Positions 1 to 5,684 of a stretch of DNA of 6,640 bases are shown here, piece by piece (within the stretch, counting starts at the first letter, position 1; the number at the start of each line of letters is the position of its first letter). The notes beneath the pieces are model-generated. The model was given only the letters and a program-made list of their open reading frames with translations, was not told the DNA's origin and did no database searches. Origin of the DNA: an uncultured Actinomycetes bacterium. Lineage in GTDB: Bacteria > Actinomycetota > Thermoleophilia > Solirubrobacterales > 70-9. The position numbers were made by a program, and so were the translations under genes. Location: contig CALCIA010000104.1 of the NCBI GenBank assembly GCA_937907435.1, positions 1 to 6,640 of the forward strand, given 5' to 3'.

Positions 1-42
1 CCTCGCCCGGATCGGTCACAGAGATGCCGGGAACGTCACACT

Positions 43-75
43 TTCCGGCCCTGGGAAGCCCATTTCGGGCCGGAA
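43..75. repeat. Inverted repeat, 9-bp arms
   Basis: The arms TTCCGGCCC (43-51) and GGGCCGGAA (67-75) are perfect reverse complements around a 15-nt loop. No T-tract follows on either strand. It could be a weak terminator-like hairpin or an operator; the sequence does not decide between these. Confidence 0.4.
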
Positions 76-89
76 TCAGGGGGCCCCAA

Positions 90-141
90 ACGCGCTGCGT
101 GTTTTAGGGCCCCTATAGCACGGTCAACTCACGCAGCGCGT
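90..141. promoter_or_regulatory. Inverted repeat, 12-bp arms, around a possible leftward promoter
   Basis: The arms ACGCGCTGCGTG (90-101) and CACGCAGCGCGT (130-141) are perfect reverse complements separated by 28 nt. Inside the loop on the minus strand is TTGACC (122-127), a good -35-like hexamer. A TAAAAC hexamer lies 15 nt downstream of it, a shorter spacer than usual, and partly AT-rich sequence (TATAG) lies between. The arrangement suits a regulated promoter firing leftward out of the window, but no target gene is visible. The repeat itself is certain; the promoter reading is speculative. Confidence 0.35.
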
Positions 142-205
142 AAGTCGGTGTTGCACAACACGGGAGGAAGCGTGGAGTTCCCGACGTCTTCGTGACGAGG
201 TCTGA

Positions 206-237
206 CTCCCGTCACGGATCCGTGAACCTCCCGTCAC
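206..237. repeat. 14-bp palindrome flanked by a 10-bp direct repeat
   Basis: TCACGGATCCGTGA at 212-225 is a perfect 14-bp palindrome. The decamer CTCCCGTCAC occurs at 206-215 and again at 228-237, a spacing of 22 bp. The second copy marks the outer limit of the similarity shared with the right end of the window. Function is unknown; it could be a protein-binding site or a remnant of repeat duplication. Confidence 0.5.
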
Positions 238-251
238 CCTCCCGCGCACGA

Positions 252-358
252 CCCTCCACACCTTCCGCACACCCGCCCCTCTCGCCACGGCCACAGCCTG
301 CCCGGGCCGTGGCGAGAGGGGCGGGTCCTCTACCCCGGGCGACAGCTTGCGGGGCCTG
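252..358 (-). repeat. 107-nt repeat, left copy
   Basis: This segment reappears in inverted orientation at 6476-6580. The first 78 nt (252-329) and the last 26 nt (333-358) match without a mismatch; only a 2-nt length difference near 330-332 separates the copies. Weaker similarity continues outward to about 228 and inward to about 377. The copy lies just after the stop of the DUF1989 gene. Read in the direction of that gene's transcription, it has the same sense as the right copy has behind the GntR gene. It is probably a dispersed intergenic element carrying a hairpin. Confidence 0.85.
271..326 (-). terminator. 22-bp perfect stem-loop after the minus-strand operon
   Basis: The arms 271-292 and 305-326 are perfect reverse complements with a 12-nt loop (293-304). 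The stem is very GC-rich and would be extremely stable in RNA. It begins 70 nt past the DUF1989 stop codon, where a terminator is expected. No T-run follows on the minus strand, so it is not a classical intrinsic terminator. It could end transcription without a U-tract, as proposed for some actinobacteria, or block 3' exonuclease decay. Because it is symmetric, it would fold in transcripts from either direction. Confidence 0.55.
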
Positions 359-395
359 AACCCTTCCCTGCGCCAGCCAGCCGGCCCCGAACCCC

Positions 396-1343
396 CTACC
401 CCTCCGCCCCCTCAGCCTCGAAGTGCTTCGGCCCTCGCATGTACCTCGTGATCCACCAGGAGTGGACTACATGGCGCAATACCTCGGCGTCGGTCTGGCC
501 GAATTCGCCGGTCGCGCGGAGGTCCTCCAGAAGGGCCGTCTCCTCGTCGTCCAGGTCGACCGGGATGTCGGTGATCTGGATCGGGACGTTGGTGAAGTCG
601 GGCTCGTAGGCCGGATCACGGCTGAGCTCGCGCTCGACTCGGATCTGGCTCTGCTTGAAGTCGGCCGGGGTGCGCTGGGTGGTGAAGGTGCCCAGCTCGG
701 GCCGTTCCTCGATCGCGGCCAGCTCCTGCTCGTCGCCCTCGAAGATCGAGATCTTCAGCGGCTTGAGTTCGAAGCTGCTCGTCGCCATCACGTCCGCACC
801 GCACACGTTCGGCACCGCCAACAGGTCCATCAGCGCCAGCAGCTCGACGTAGTCGCCCTGCTTCGACTTGTTCATGCCGATGTAGGGACGTCCGTCTGCC
901 TCGATGCCGGTGTTCATGAAGAAGTTGAACGAATCGTGCACGTCGTCCGGGGTAAGGCCGAACTCGCGTTGCGCCTCGGCCTGCATGTCGTGACAGTTGG
1001 TGTGCACGGGCAGGCCGTACTGGTACTCGAACAGGAAGGCGCTGCAGCGCGAGTAGAGGATGTCGTTGGAGTCCACCGTGTCGGCGACGATCGCCGCCAT
1101 CGGCCGCTCCCGCGGAGGCGCCGACCAGAGGAAGTCGCCGACGCTCGGATTGAGCCCGTGCATGTGCCGGGTCCGGCCAGTGTGGAAATACTCTTTGTAG
1201 TCGTGGAGGTTGAAGCAGTTGAAGTCGGCGCACTGGCCGCCCACCAACTGCTCGATCTTGAACACCTGGCCGCGCCGGACCTCGAACGCCTTCCCGGTGC
1301 CGGGCTCGATCACGGTCTCGGAGACGAGGGTGCGCGTGCTCAT
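396..1343 (-). CDS. DUF1989 (urea carboxylase-associated family) protein with an RHH-like C-terminus
   Basis: A 315-residue protein with no signal peptide or membrane segment, so probably a cytoplasmic enzyme. Family features visible are GQCADF (36-41), NCHD (116-119), FFMN (141-144) and the GDYVELLALMDLL stretch (163-175), followed by a conserved Cys181 and Asp184. The Cys/His/Asp residues could hold a metal, which is inference. Characterised DUF1989 relatives are the paired carboxyguanidine deiminase subunits that work beside guanidine/urea carboxylase; no carboxylase or allophanate hydrolase is present here, so the substrate is open. About 100 residues follow the core, and 260-303 resemble a ribbon-helix-helix fold: a short strand, helix 266-278, turn FGQT (281-284), helix 285-301 with AEVLR. 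The start is supported by GGGAGG six bases upstream and by the ATGA overlap with the preceding small gene. It is the last gene of the operon. Confidence 0.85.
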   Translation of the reverse strand: MSTRTLVSETVIEPGTGKAFEVRRGQVFKIEQLVGGQCADFNCFNLHDYKEYFHTGRTRHMHGLNPSVGDFLWSAPPRERPMAAIVADTVDSNDILYSRCSAFLFEYQYGLPVHTNCHDMQAEAQREFGLTPDDVHDSFNFFMNTGIEADGRPYIGMNKSKQGDYVELLALMDLLAVPNVCGADVMATSSFELKPLKISIFEGDEQELAAIEERPELGTFTTQRTPADFKQSQIRVERELSRDPAYEPDFTNVPIQITDIPVDLDDEETALLEDLRATGEFGQTDAEVLRHVVHSWWITRYMRGPKHFEAEGAEG

Positions 1344-1513
1344 GCCGCGCCTCCCTTCGCCGCCGCCGCCTGCTGAAGCAGCTCCGGCCCGTGCTCGCGC
1401 AGCGCCGTGCGGACCGCCTGCGCGCGGTCGGGAACCCCCAACCGCGCGCAGGCGTCGTCCAACAGCTCGACCTGCTGCTGGTTCATCTGGATGCTCACCT
1501 TCGTACCGCTCAT
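1340..1513 (-). CDS. Small ribbon-helix-helix-like protein, 57 aa
   Basis: A 57-residue open frame that is easily missed for its size. It starts at ATG 1513 with AGGAG six bases upstream, and its TGA overlaps the ATG of the DUF1989 gene (ATGA), implying translational coupling. The pattern fits a CopG/Arc-type ribbon-helix-helix: strand KVSIQM (5-10), helix with VELLDDACARL (15-25), turn GVPD (26-29), second helix RAQAVRTALREHG (30-42), then a short Ala-rich tail. Such proteins dimerise through the strand and usually bind DNA as repressors or antitoxins. No toxin gene lies beside it. It could autoregulate the operon, or pair with the similar segment at the C-terminus of the DUF1989 protein. 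The coding call is strong from spacing, ribosome-binding site and fold pattern; the function is inferred. Confidence 0.8.
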   Translation of the reverse strand: MSGTKVSIQMNQQQVELLDDACARLGVPDRAQAVRTALREHGPELLQQAAAAKGGAA

Positions 1514-1529
1514 ACCGCTCTCCTCTGTC

Positions 1530-2522
1530 CTATTCCTTGGCTTCGCCCGCCGGGCGCATCGTCGAGGTGTCGACTTCGTCGACGTTGGCCGGGGTCACCG
1601 GGACCAGGGGGACCTGGATGTCGGTGTTGGCCAGCTTTTCGCCGTTGTCGAGCTTGTTCGCGGTCTGGACCGCTTCGCGGCCGATCAGAACCGTCTGCTG
1701 GGCGACGTCGTACTGGACGCACCCTTCTTTCATCAGCCCTTCGATCTGGGTGCCGAGCACGGCGGTGAGGACCTGGGTCTTGCCGCATTTTCCGGCCGAC
1801 TTGACCGCCTGCGCGGCGCCGGTGCCGACGGTGTCGTCAGCGCCGTAGATCAGGTCCAGGTCGGGATAGCGCTGGAGGAAGTCGGAGGCGATGTTGATCC
1901 CTTCTTCGACCAGCGGTTCGCTCGACTTTTCGGCGACGATTTCGATGCCGGAGCCGGCGATGTCTTCCTTGAAGCACTTCAGCCGATCGGTCGTCCAGGT
2001 GGCGCCGGCCGGGCCGGTCAGCATCGCGAGCGTGCCGCCGTTCGGCAGCAGCTTCTTCGCGCCGACCGCCATCGCTTTGCCGATGTCGCAGTGGCTCGAG
2101 GAGACGTTCGCGGTGCCGTTGGGCACCGGATCGCCGGAGCCGAGCACGTTGATGCCGGCGCTCTTGGCCTGCTCGACGGCGGCTTCGATCGCGGTCGGGT
2201 CGGCCGGGTCGATCAGGATCGCGGCCGGCTTCTCGACGATCAGCGACTGCAGCTGGGTCACCTGCTGGTCGATGTTTTCGTAGCCGCCCGCGTCCATCAC
2301 CTTGACGCCGATGCCGAGCTTCTTCGCTTCTTCGTTGATGCCGTGGAGCATCGCGGTGAAGAACGGCCCCGAGACGGTCGGCACCGAGACGCCGATCGTC
2401 TGGCCCCCGCCGGAGCCGCCGTCAGTGCTGGACCCGCCGCCGCAGGCCGACACGGCCAAGGCGAGGACCCCGAGCATGGCGGCCGCGGCCACCCCCAGCT
2501 TGCCTCTTCTGAATCCCAACAT
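1530..2522 (-). CDS. ABC transporter solute-binding lipoprotein (sugar-type, Peripla_BP_4)
   Basis: A 330-residue extracytoplasmic binding protein that would capture the substrate and deliver it to the permease. It has a positively charged start (FRRGK), a hydrophobic stretch 9-24 and a lipobox VSAC with Cys27, then a Gly/Ser linker to about 40, as usual for high-GC Gram-positives. The core starts at IGVSVP (43-48). IDPADP (104-109) and GADDTVGTGAAQAV (227-240) match the ligand-contact positions of the RbsB type; Asp230 corresponds to the ligand-binding Asp of the usual NDEMALGA motif. Four further cysteines (145, 183, 246, 268) could form two disulfides. The start has AGGAGAGAGGA just upstream. 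The frame stays open far upstream through the permease gene, but the lipoprotein signal fixes this start. Glu is encoded by GAA in 17 of 19 cases, unlike its neighbours. The ligand cannot be named; ribose is not implied. Confidence 0.92.
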   Translation of the reverse strand: MLGFRRGKLGVAAAAMLGVLALAVSACGGGSSTDGGSGGGQTIGVSVPTVSGPFFTAMLHGINEEAKKLGIGVKVMDAGGYENIDQQVTQLQSLIVEKPAAILIDPADPTAIEAAVEQAKSAGINVLGSGDPVPNGTANVSSSHCDIGKAMAVGAKKLLPNGGTLAMLTGPAGATWTTDRLKCFKEDIAGSGIEIVAEKSSEPLVEEGINIASDFLQRYPDLDLIYGADDTVGTGAAQAVKSAGKCGKTQVLTAVLGTQIEGLMKEGCVQYDVAQQTVLIGREAVQTANKLDNGEKLANTDIQVPLVPVTPANVDEVDTSTMRPAGEAKE

Positions 2523-2560
2523 TCCTCTCTCCTGTGTAGTGACCAAAGGTCGCTCGAACC

Positions 2561-3583
2561 TCAATCGGCGTCTCGGAAGAGGCGCCAGTCGATTGCCAGC
2601 ACCGCGATCAGGGCGGCGCCGAGGATCAGCATCTGCGTGTAGGAGCTCACCCCGAGCAGGTTGAGACCATTTTCGAGCACGCTCACGAAGATCACGCCGA
2701 ACAGCACCCCGACGACCGTGCCCCGCCCGCCGAACAGCGAGACGCCGCCGAGGACGACGGCGGTGACCGACTGCAGGGCGAGGTTGGTGCCGAGGGTGGG
2801 CTGGCCGGAGGCGACGCGCGCGGTCAGCACCAGCGAGCCGGCGGCGGCGAAGGCTGAGCAGATCACGTAGGAGCTGAGCGCCACCCGGTCGACCCGGATG
2901 CCGGAGAGCCGGGCCGCCTCGAGGTTGCCGCCGATCGCGTAGATGTGGCGGCCGATGCGGGTGAAGCGCAGGACCACCCAGGCGACGAAGAAGAGCACGA
3001 CCGCGACCACGGCCAACAGCGGGATGCCGGCCACCTGCTTGTTGGCGATGTCGGCGAAGCTCGACGGGATCGTCGTGACCGGCGTGCCGCCGCTGATCGT
3101 GAGCGCCAGGCCGGAGGCGATCGAGAGCATCGCCAACGTGGCGACGAACGGCACCACCTTGAGCTTGGTGACGACCAGGCCGTTGGCGATGCCGACGCCG
3201 ACGCCCGCCGCGAGGCCGGCGAGGATGCCGAGCAGGACGCCGTCCGCGCCCATCACCTTGGCCGCGATCACGCTGACCAGGGCGACGGTGGAGCCGACCG
3301 AGAGGTCGATGCCGGCGGTCAGCACGACGAAGCACTGACCGAAGGACACCAGCGCCAGGCCCGCCGCGGCCAGGCTGACGTTCTGGAAGTTCGCGGTGGT
3401 GAAGAAGACGTCCGAGTTGATCGCGAAGACGATGAACAGGACGACCACGGCCAGCGGCAGCCCGGCCTGGCGCAGGTGCTCCCGCCGCAGGCGGTCGCGG
3501 CCGAAGCGCGCCGCCACGCCGGACCGCTCAGACCCGGACATCGGCGTGGGCAGCGAAGGCGGCATTGAGGATGCGGTGCTCAT
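2561..3583 (-). CDS. ABC transporter permease, RbsC/BPD_transp_2 type
   Basis: A 340-residue membrane protein forming the translocation channel, probably as a homodimer with the ATPase below it. After a hydrophilic N-terminal stretch of about 40 residues it shows roughly eight to ten hydrophobic segments, for example 42-55, 68-90, 115-135, 187-205, 235-255 and 290-333. Family hallmarks are GIDLSVGS (91-98), GGNLEAARLSGI (218-229) and GGVSLFGGRGTVVG (279-292). The first 56 nt overlap the end of the ATPase gene. An internal ATG at 3541 would shorten the overlap to 14 nt but has no ribosome-binding site, whereas the chosen ATG has GAGAGGAG four bases upstream. The binding-protein gene follows after 38 bp. 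Confidence 0.93.
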   Translation of the reverse strand: MSTASSMPPSLPTPMSGSERSGVAARFGRDRLRREHLRQAGLPLAVVVLFIVFAINSDVFFTTANFQNVSLAAAGLALVSFGQCFVVLTAGIDLSVGSTVALVSVIAAKVMGADGVLLGILAGLAAGVGVGIANGLVVTKLKVVPFVATLAMLSIASGLALTISGGTPVTTIPSSFADIANKQVAGIPLLAVVAVVLFFVAWVVLRFTRIGRHIYAIGGNLEAARLSGIRVDRVALSSYVICSAFAAAGSLVLTARVASGQPTLGTNLALQSVTAVVLGGVSLFGGRGTVVGVLFGVIFVSVLENGLNLLGVSSYTQMLILGAALIAVLAIDWRLFRDAD

Positions 3584-5033
3584 CGAACTCCTCTCGGGTC
3601 AATTCGGCTTGCTTGCGTCCGCCCGACATCACGATCAGGCGATGGGAGACGTTCACGACCTCGGCCATCTCGGAGGAGACGACGATCACCGCCGCCCCGT
3701 TCTCGGCCAGCTCGTGCATGAGGCGGTAGACCTCGGGCTTGGCGCCGACGTCGATCCCGCGGGTCGGCTCGTCGAAGATCAGCACCTTGGCGTCGCTGAG
3801 CACCCACTTGCCGATCACCAGCTTCTGCTGGTTGCCGCCGGAGAGGGTGCGCGCGTCGGCGGCGATGTTGCCGCGCAGGCGCAGGCGCTCGGCCACCTCC
3901 GAGGTGCGGGCCCGCAGCGCCCGCCCGCGCACGAATCCCGCCGGGCTGAAGCGGTCCAGGGTCGCCAGGGCGATGTTCTCGCGGCAGGACATCGAGAGCA
4001 CCAGCCCCTGCTCCTTGCGATCCTCGGGCAGGTAGGCGACGCCGCGGCGGATCGCGCTGCGCGGCCCGCGCGGGCGGAAGGGCTTGCCGTCGATCTCGAT
4101 CTCGCCCGCGTCGAAGGGGTCGGCGCCCGAGATCCCGCGCATCACCTCGGAGCGCCCGGCGCCGACCAGGCCGGCGACGCCGAGGATCTCCCCCGCCCGC
4201 ACCTCGAAGGAGATGTTCTCGTAGGCGCCGGCCCGGGTCAGGCCGCGGACCGCGAGCCGCAACGCGCCCGGCCGGCTGGTCGGGGGCGGGAAGATCTCCT
4301 CGACCCGGTGGCCGACCATCAGCTCGATCATGCGCTCGGTCGAGAGCCCGGCCGCCTCGCCGGTGTGGACCCGGACGCCGTTGCGCAGGACCGTGACCCG
4401 GTCGGCGATCGCCTGGACCTCCTCGAGCCGGTGCGAGACATAGACGACGGTGCCGCCGCGATCGCGGATCTCGCCGACGATGCGCAGCAGGTTCTCGGCG
4501 TCGGAGCCGGGCAGCGAGGCGGTCGGCTCGTCCATGATGATCACCGGCGCCTTCAGCGCGATCGCGCGGGCGATCTCGATCAGCTGCTTCTGCGCCGTCG
4601 AGAGCGGCCCGGCCGCCGCCCCCGGCCGGATCGAGCCGGCGCCGAGCTGCTCCAGCACCTCCCGGGTGCGGCGGTCGGCCAGCTTCTTGGCCAGCAGCAG
4701 CCGGCCCGCGGTCGGCTCGTTGCCGAGGGTGACGTTGGCCGAAACCGAGAGCCAGGGCTCGATCGCCAGCTCCTGGAAGATGGCGGCGACGCCGTGCGCC
4801 CTGGCCTCGGCGGGGCTGTTGAAGCTGACCGGCTCGCCGTTCATCCGCAGCTGCCCGCGGTCCGGCTTGCCGGCCCCGGAGAGCATCTTGATCAGGGTCG
4901 ACTTGCCGGCGCCGTTCTCGCCGATCAACGCGTGCACCTCGCCCGGCGCCAGCTCGAGCGAGACGTCGTCGAGGGCGCGCACGCCGGGGTAGTCCTTGAC
5001 CGCCCCTTCGATCGCGAGAACGGCGGCGCTCAT
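3528..5033 (-). CDS. Sugar-type ABC transporter ATPase, two nucleotide-binding domains (RbsA/MglA/XylG type)
   Basis: A 501-residue cytoplasmic protein that powers import. Domain 1 has Walker A GENGAGKST (38-46), signature LSTAQ (144-148), Walker B VIIMDEP (164-170) and His201. Domain 2 has a degenerate Walker A, GLVGAGRS (288-295), with Arg replacing the Lys, then LSGGNQQK (397-404), KVLIFDEP (416-423) and Ser453 in place of the switch His. This asymmetry, with one catalytic and one degenerate site, is normal in carbohydrate-uptake ATPases of this type, as is the length near 500. Its ATG shares a base with the TGA of the Rid gene (TGATG), and there is little ribosome-binding sequence of its own, so it is probably translated by coupling. 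Its 3' end overlaps the permease gene by 56 nt. Confidence 0.95.
   Translation of the reverse strand: MSAAVLAIEGAVKDYPGVRALDDVSLELAPGEVHALIGENGAGKSTLIKMLSGAGKPDRGQLRMNGEPVSFNSPAEARAHGVAAIFQELAIEPWLSVSANVTLGNEPTAGRLLLAKKLADRRTREVLEQLGAGSIRPGAAAGPLSTAQKQLIEIARAIALKAPVIIMDEPTASLPGSDAENLLRIVGEIRDRGGTVVYVSHRLEEVQAIADRVTVLRNGVRVHTGEAAGLSTERMIELMVGHRVEEIFPPPTSRPGALRLAVRGLTRAGAYENISFEVRAGEILGVAGLVGAGRSEVMRGISGADPFDAGEIEIDGKPFRPRGPRSAIRRGVAYLPEDRKEQGLVLSMSCRENIALATLDRFSPAGFVRGRALRARTSEVAERLRLRGNIAADARTLSGGNQQKLVIGKWVLSDAKVLIFDEPTRGIDVGAKPEVYRLMHELAENGAAVIVVSSEMAEVVNVSHRLIVMSGGRKQAELTREEFDEHRILNAAFAAHADVRV
3588..3595 (-). promoter_or_regulatory. Ribosome-binding site that decides the permease start
   Basis: GAGAGGAG on the minus strand lies four bases before the ATG at 3583 and inside the coding end of the ATPase gene. 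The in-frame ATGs further in, at 3565 and 3541, have no comparable sequence. This favours the longer permease and the 56-nt overlap. Confidence 0.7.
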
Positions 5034-5494
5034 CAGCTCGCGGGGATGTGGGCCACGGCCTGGACCTCGAGCCGGCTCTCGGAGGTCGGCAGCAGTTCGA
5101 CCACCCGCACGCAGGTGCTCGCCGGCGGGTTCGGGAAGAAGGTGCCGCGGACCTGGTTGTAGAGCGGGAAGTCCCGGAGGTCGGTGAAGAACTGGATCAG
5201 GTTGACGACGTCGTCGAGGGTGCCGCCGGCCGTTTCGACCGTGCGCTTGAGGCCGTCGAGCACGAACCAGGACTGGGCGAGGATCGGGCCGTCCTTGGAA
5301 TCGACCGACATCTCGCCGGTCTCGCCCAGCTCGCGCCGGACCTCGTCGGGCAGGTCCTCATATCCGCGGACCACGCGGCCGGTGGCCGGGTCGGCCGGGA
5401 CCACGCCCGCGAAGAAGACCAGGTCACCCGCCCGACGAAACGGGGCGTAGCGGGCCAGTGGCTGTGCGACATCGCCTGAAGAGACGGTTTCCAT
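5033..5494 (-). CDS. Rid family (YjgF/YER057c/UK114) protein lacking the RidA arginine
   Basis: A 153-residue cytoplasmic protein, slightly longer than the usual 125-135. Rid proteins form trimers with an inter-subunit pocket, and the RidA type hydrolyses reactive enamines/imines such as 2-aminoacrylate. Family pattern: RRAGDLVFFAGVVPADPATG (20-39), the helix with VETAGGTLDDVVNLIQFFTDLRDF (86-109), YNQVRGTFF (112-120), and the final strands with STCVRVVEL (126-134) and LEVQAVA (142-148). In E. coli RidA the catalytic Arg105 sits just before SCVEV; here that position is Ser126, so classic RidA activity is doubtful and a Rid4-7-like role is more likely. The start at 5494 has GGGAGGAG eight bases upstream. 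An in-frame ATG at 5632 would run across the control region and adds no family sequence. It is the first gene of the operon. Confidence 0.88.
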   Translation of the reverse strand: METVSSGDVAQPLARYAPFRRAGDLVFFAGVVPADPATGRVVRGYEDLPDEVRRELGETGEMSVDSKDGPILAQSWFVLDGLKRTVETAGGTLDDVVNLIQFFTDLRDFPLYNQVRGTFFPNPPASTCVRVVELLPTSESRLEVQAVAHIPAS

Positions 5495-5502
5495 CGGTGA
5501 TT

Positions 5503-5510
5503 CTCCTCCC
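5503..5510 (-). promoter_or_regulatory. Ribosome-binding site of the Rid gene
   Basis: GGGAGGAG on the minus strand lies eight bases before the ATG at 5494. It fixes the Rid start at 5494 rather than at the upstream in-frame ATG (5632), which would place the operator region inside a coding sequence. Confidence 0.75.
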
Positions 5511-5525
5511 GATAGCAGGTAGTGG

Positions 5526-5537
5526 ATGGTATACCAT
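5526..5537. promoter_or_regulatory. Probable GntR-family operator, perfect 12-bp palindrome
   Basis: ATGGTATACCAT is a perfect palindrome 31 bp upstream of the Rid start and next to the divergent GntR gene. Its GTATAC core resembles the gluconate-type GntR operator (TTGTATACAA). The half-sites TGGT/ACCA also recall FadR sites, though those have a 3-bp rather than 2-bp centre. Position, symmetry and neighbouring regulator agree. Binding is inferred. Confidence 0.65.
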
Positions 5538-5547
5538 ACATAGTAGA

Positions 5548-5572
5548 GTACGTGAAGTACACCGGGTACCCG
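5548..5572. repeat. Three GTAC tetramers at 9-bp spacing, the last in a 10-bp palindrome
   Basis: GTAC occurs at 5548-5551, 5557-5560 and 5566-5569. The third lies in the perfect palindrome CGGGTACCCG (5563-5572). AGTAC is directly repeated at 5547-5551 and 5556-5560. The 9-bp step is close to, but not equal to, a helical turn. It may be a second binding site for the GntR protein or for another regulator, possibly the small ribbon-helix-helix protein, since that class often binds short tandem repeats. This is inference. Confidence 0.4.
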
Positions 5573-5684
5573 ACTAAACTGCCGGTGTCCCCGCATCCCA
5601 CCCGCCGCTTCAAAGGACGAGCACATCGCCAACTCATCGCAAAGGCCCCGAGGCGACCTGCCGTCGACCCTCCCGCTCCAGGGA

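Larger units (their letters stand above)
1..227. other. Non-coding left margin
   Basis: I see no convincing gene here. The stretch holds two inverted repeats (43-75 and 90-141), a short dyad at 148-161 (arms GTGTTG and CAACAC around CA) and a 14-bp palindrome at 212-225. A ribosome-binding-like GGGAGGAA precedes a GTG at 172, but that frame closes after seven codons. The region lies beyond the 3' end of the minus-strand operon and could contain the promoter of a gene transcribed leftward out of the window. That last point is inference. Confidence 0.6.
5495..5684. promoter_or_regulatory. Divergent control region between the operon and the GntR gene
   Basis: This 190-bp region is the only sizeable gap between divergent genes and must drive both. 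Its middle (5520-5580) is clearly AT-richer than its surroundings and contains the operator-like palindromes. Promoter hexamers are only weakly recognisable. Rightward, GTGAAG (5552-5557) and TAAACT (5575-5580) are spaced 17 bp. Leftward, TGTACT (minus strand of 5556-5561) and TATGGT (minus strand of 5533-5538) are also spaced 17 bp. The leftward -10 would lie inside the palindrome, so a bound regulator would block the operon. The role as a shared promoter region is safe; the hexamers are tentative. Confidence 0.7.

Noticed and set aside
172..195. Short leader peptide starting at GTG 172 behind GGGAGGAA
   Set aside because: It is only seven codons long with no gene following in that direction and no attenuator-like arrangement, so a chance match is likelier.
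423..1376. 317-residue plus-strand frame opposite the DUF1989 gene
   Set aside because: It has no recognisable motifs and a skewed composition typical of an antisense shadow, while the opposite strand carries a recognised family with a good start.
2523..3335. Upstream extension of the binding-protein frame, giving a 601-residue open frame across the permease gene
   Set aside because: The extension reads as low-complexity Arg/Gly/Pro sequence in the wrong frame of a clear permease gene, and the binding protein has its own lipoprotein signal and ribosome-binding site at 2522.
3396..5162. 588-residue open frame on the plus strand, antisense to the ATPase and Rid genes
   Set aside because: The translation is Asp/Arg/Gly/His-rich without family motifs. 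In GC-rich DNA such antisense frames stay open by chance, and the minus-strand genes here are unmistakable.
5111..5494. Assignment of the first operon gene as ridA itself
   Set aside because: The catalytic Arg position carries Ser, so only membership of the wider Rid family is supported.
5495..5632. N-terminal extension of the Rid protein from an ATG at 5632
   Set aside because: The extension crosses the AT-rich control region and the palindrome and matches nothing in Rid proteins. The ATG at 5494 has a strong, well-spaced ribosome-binding site.
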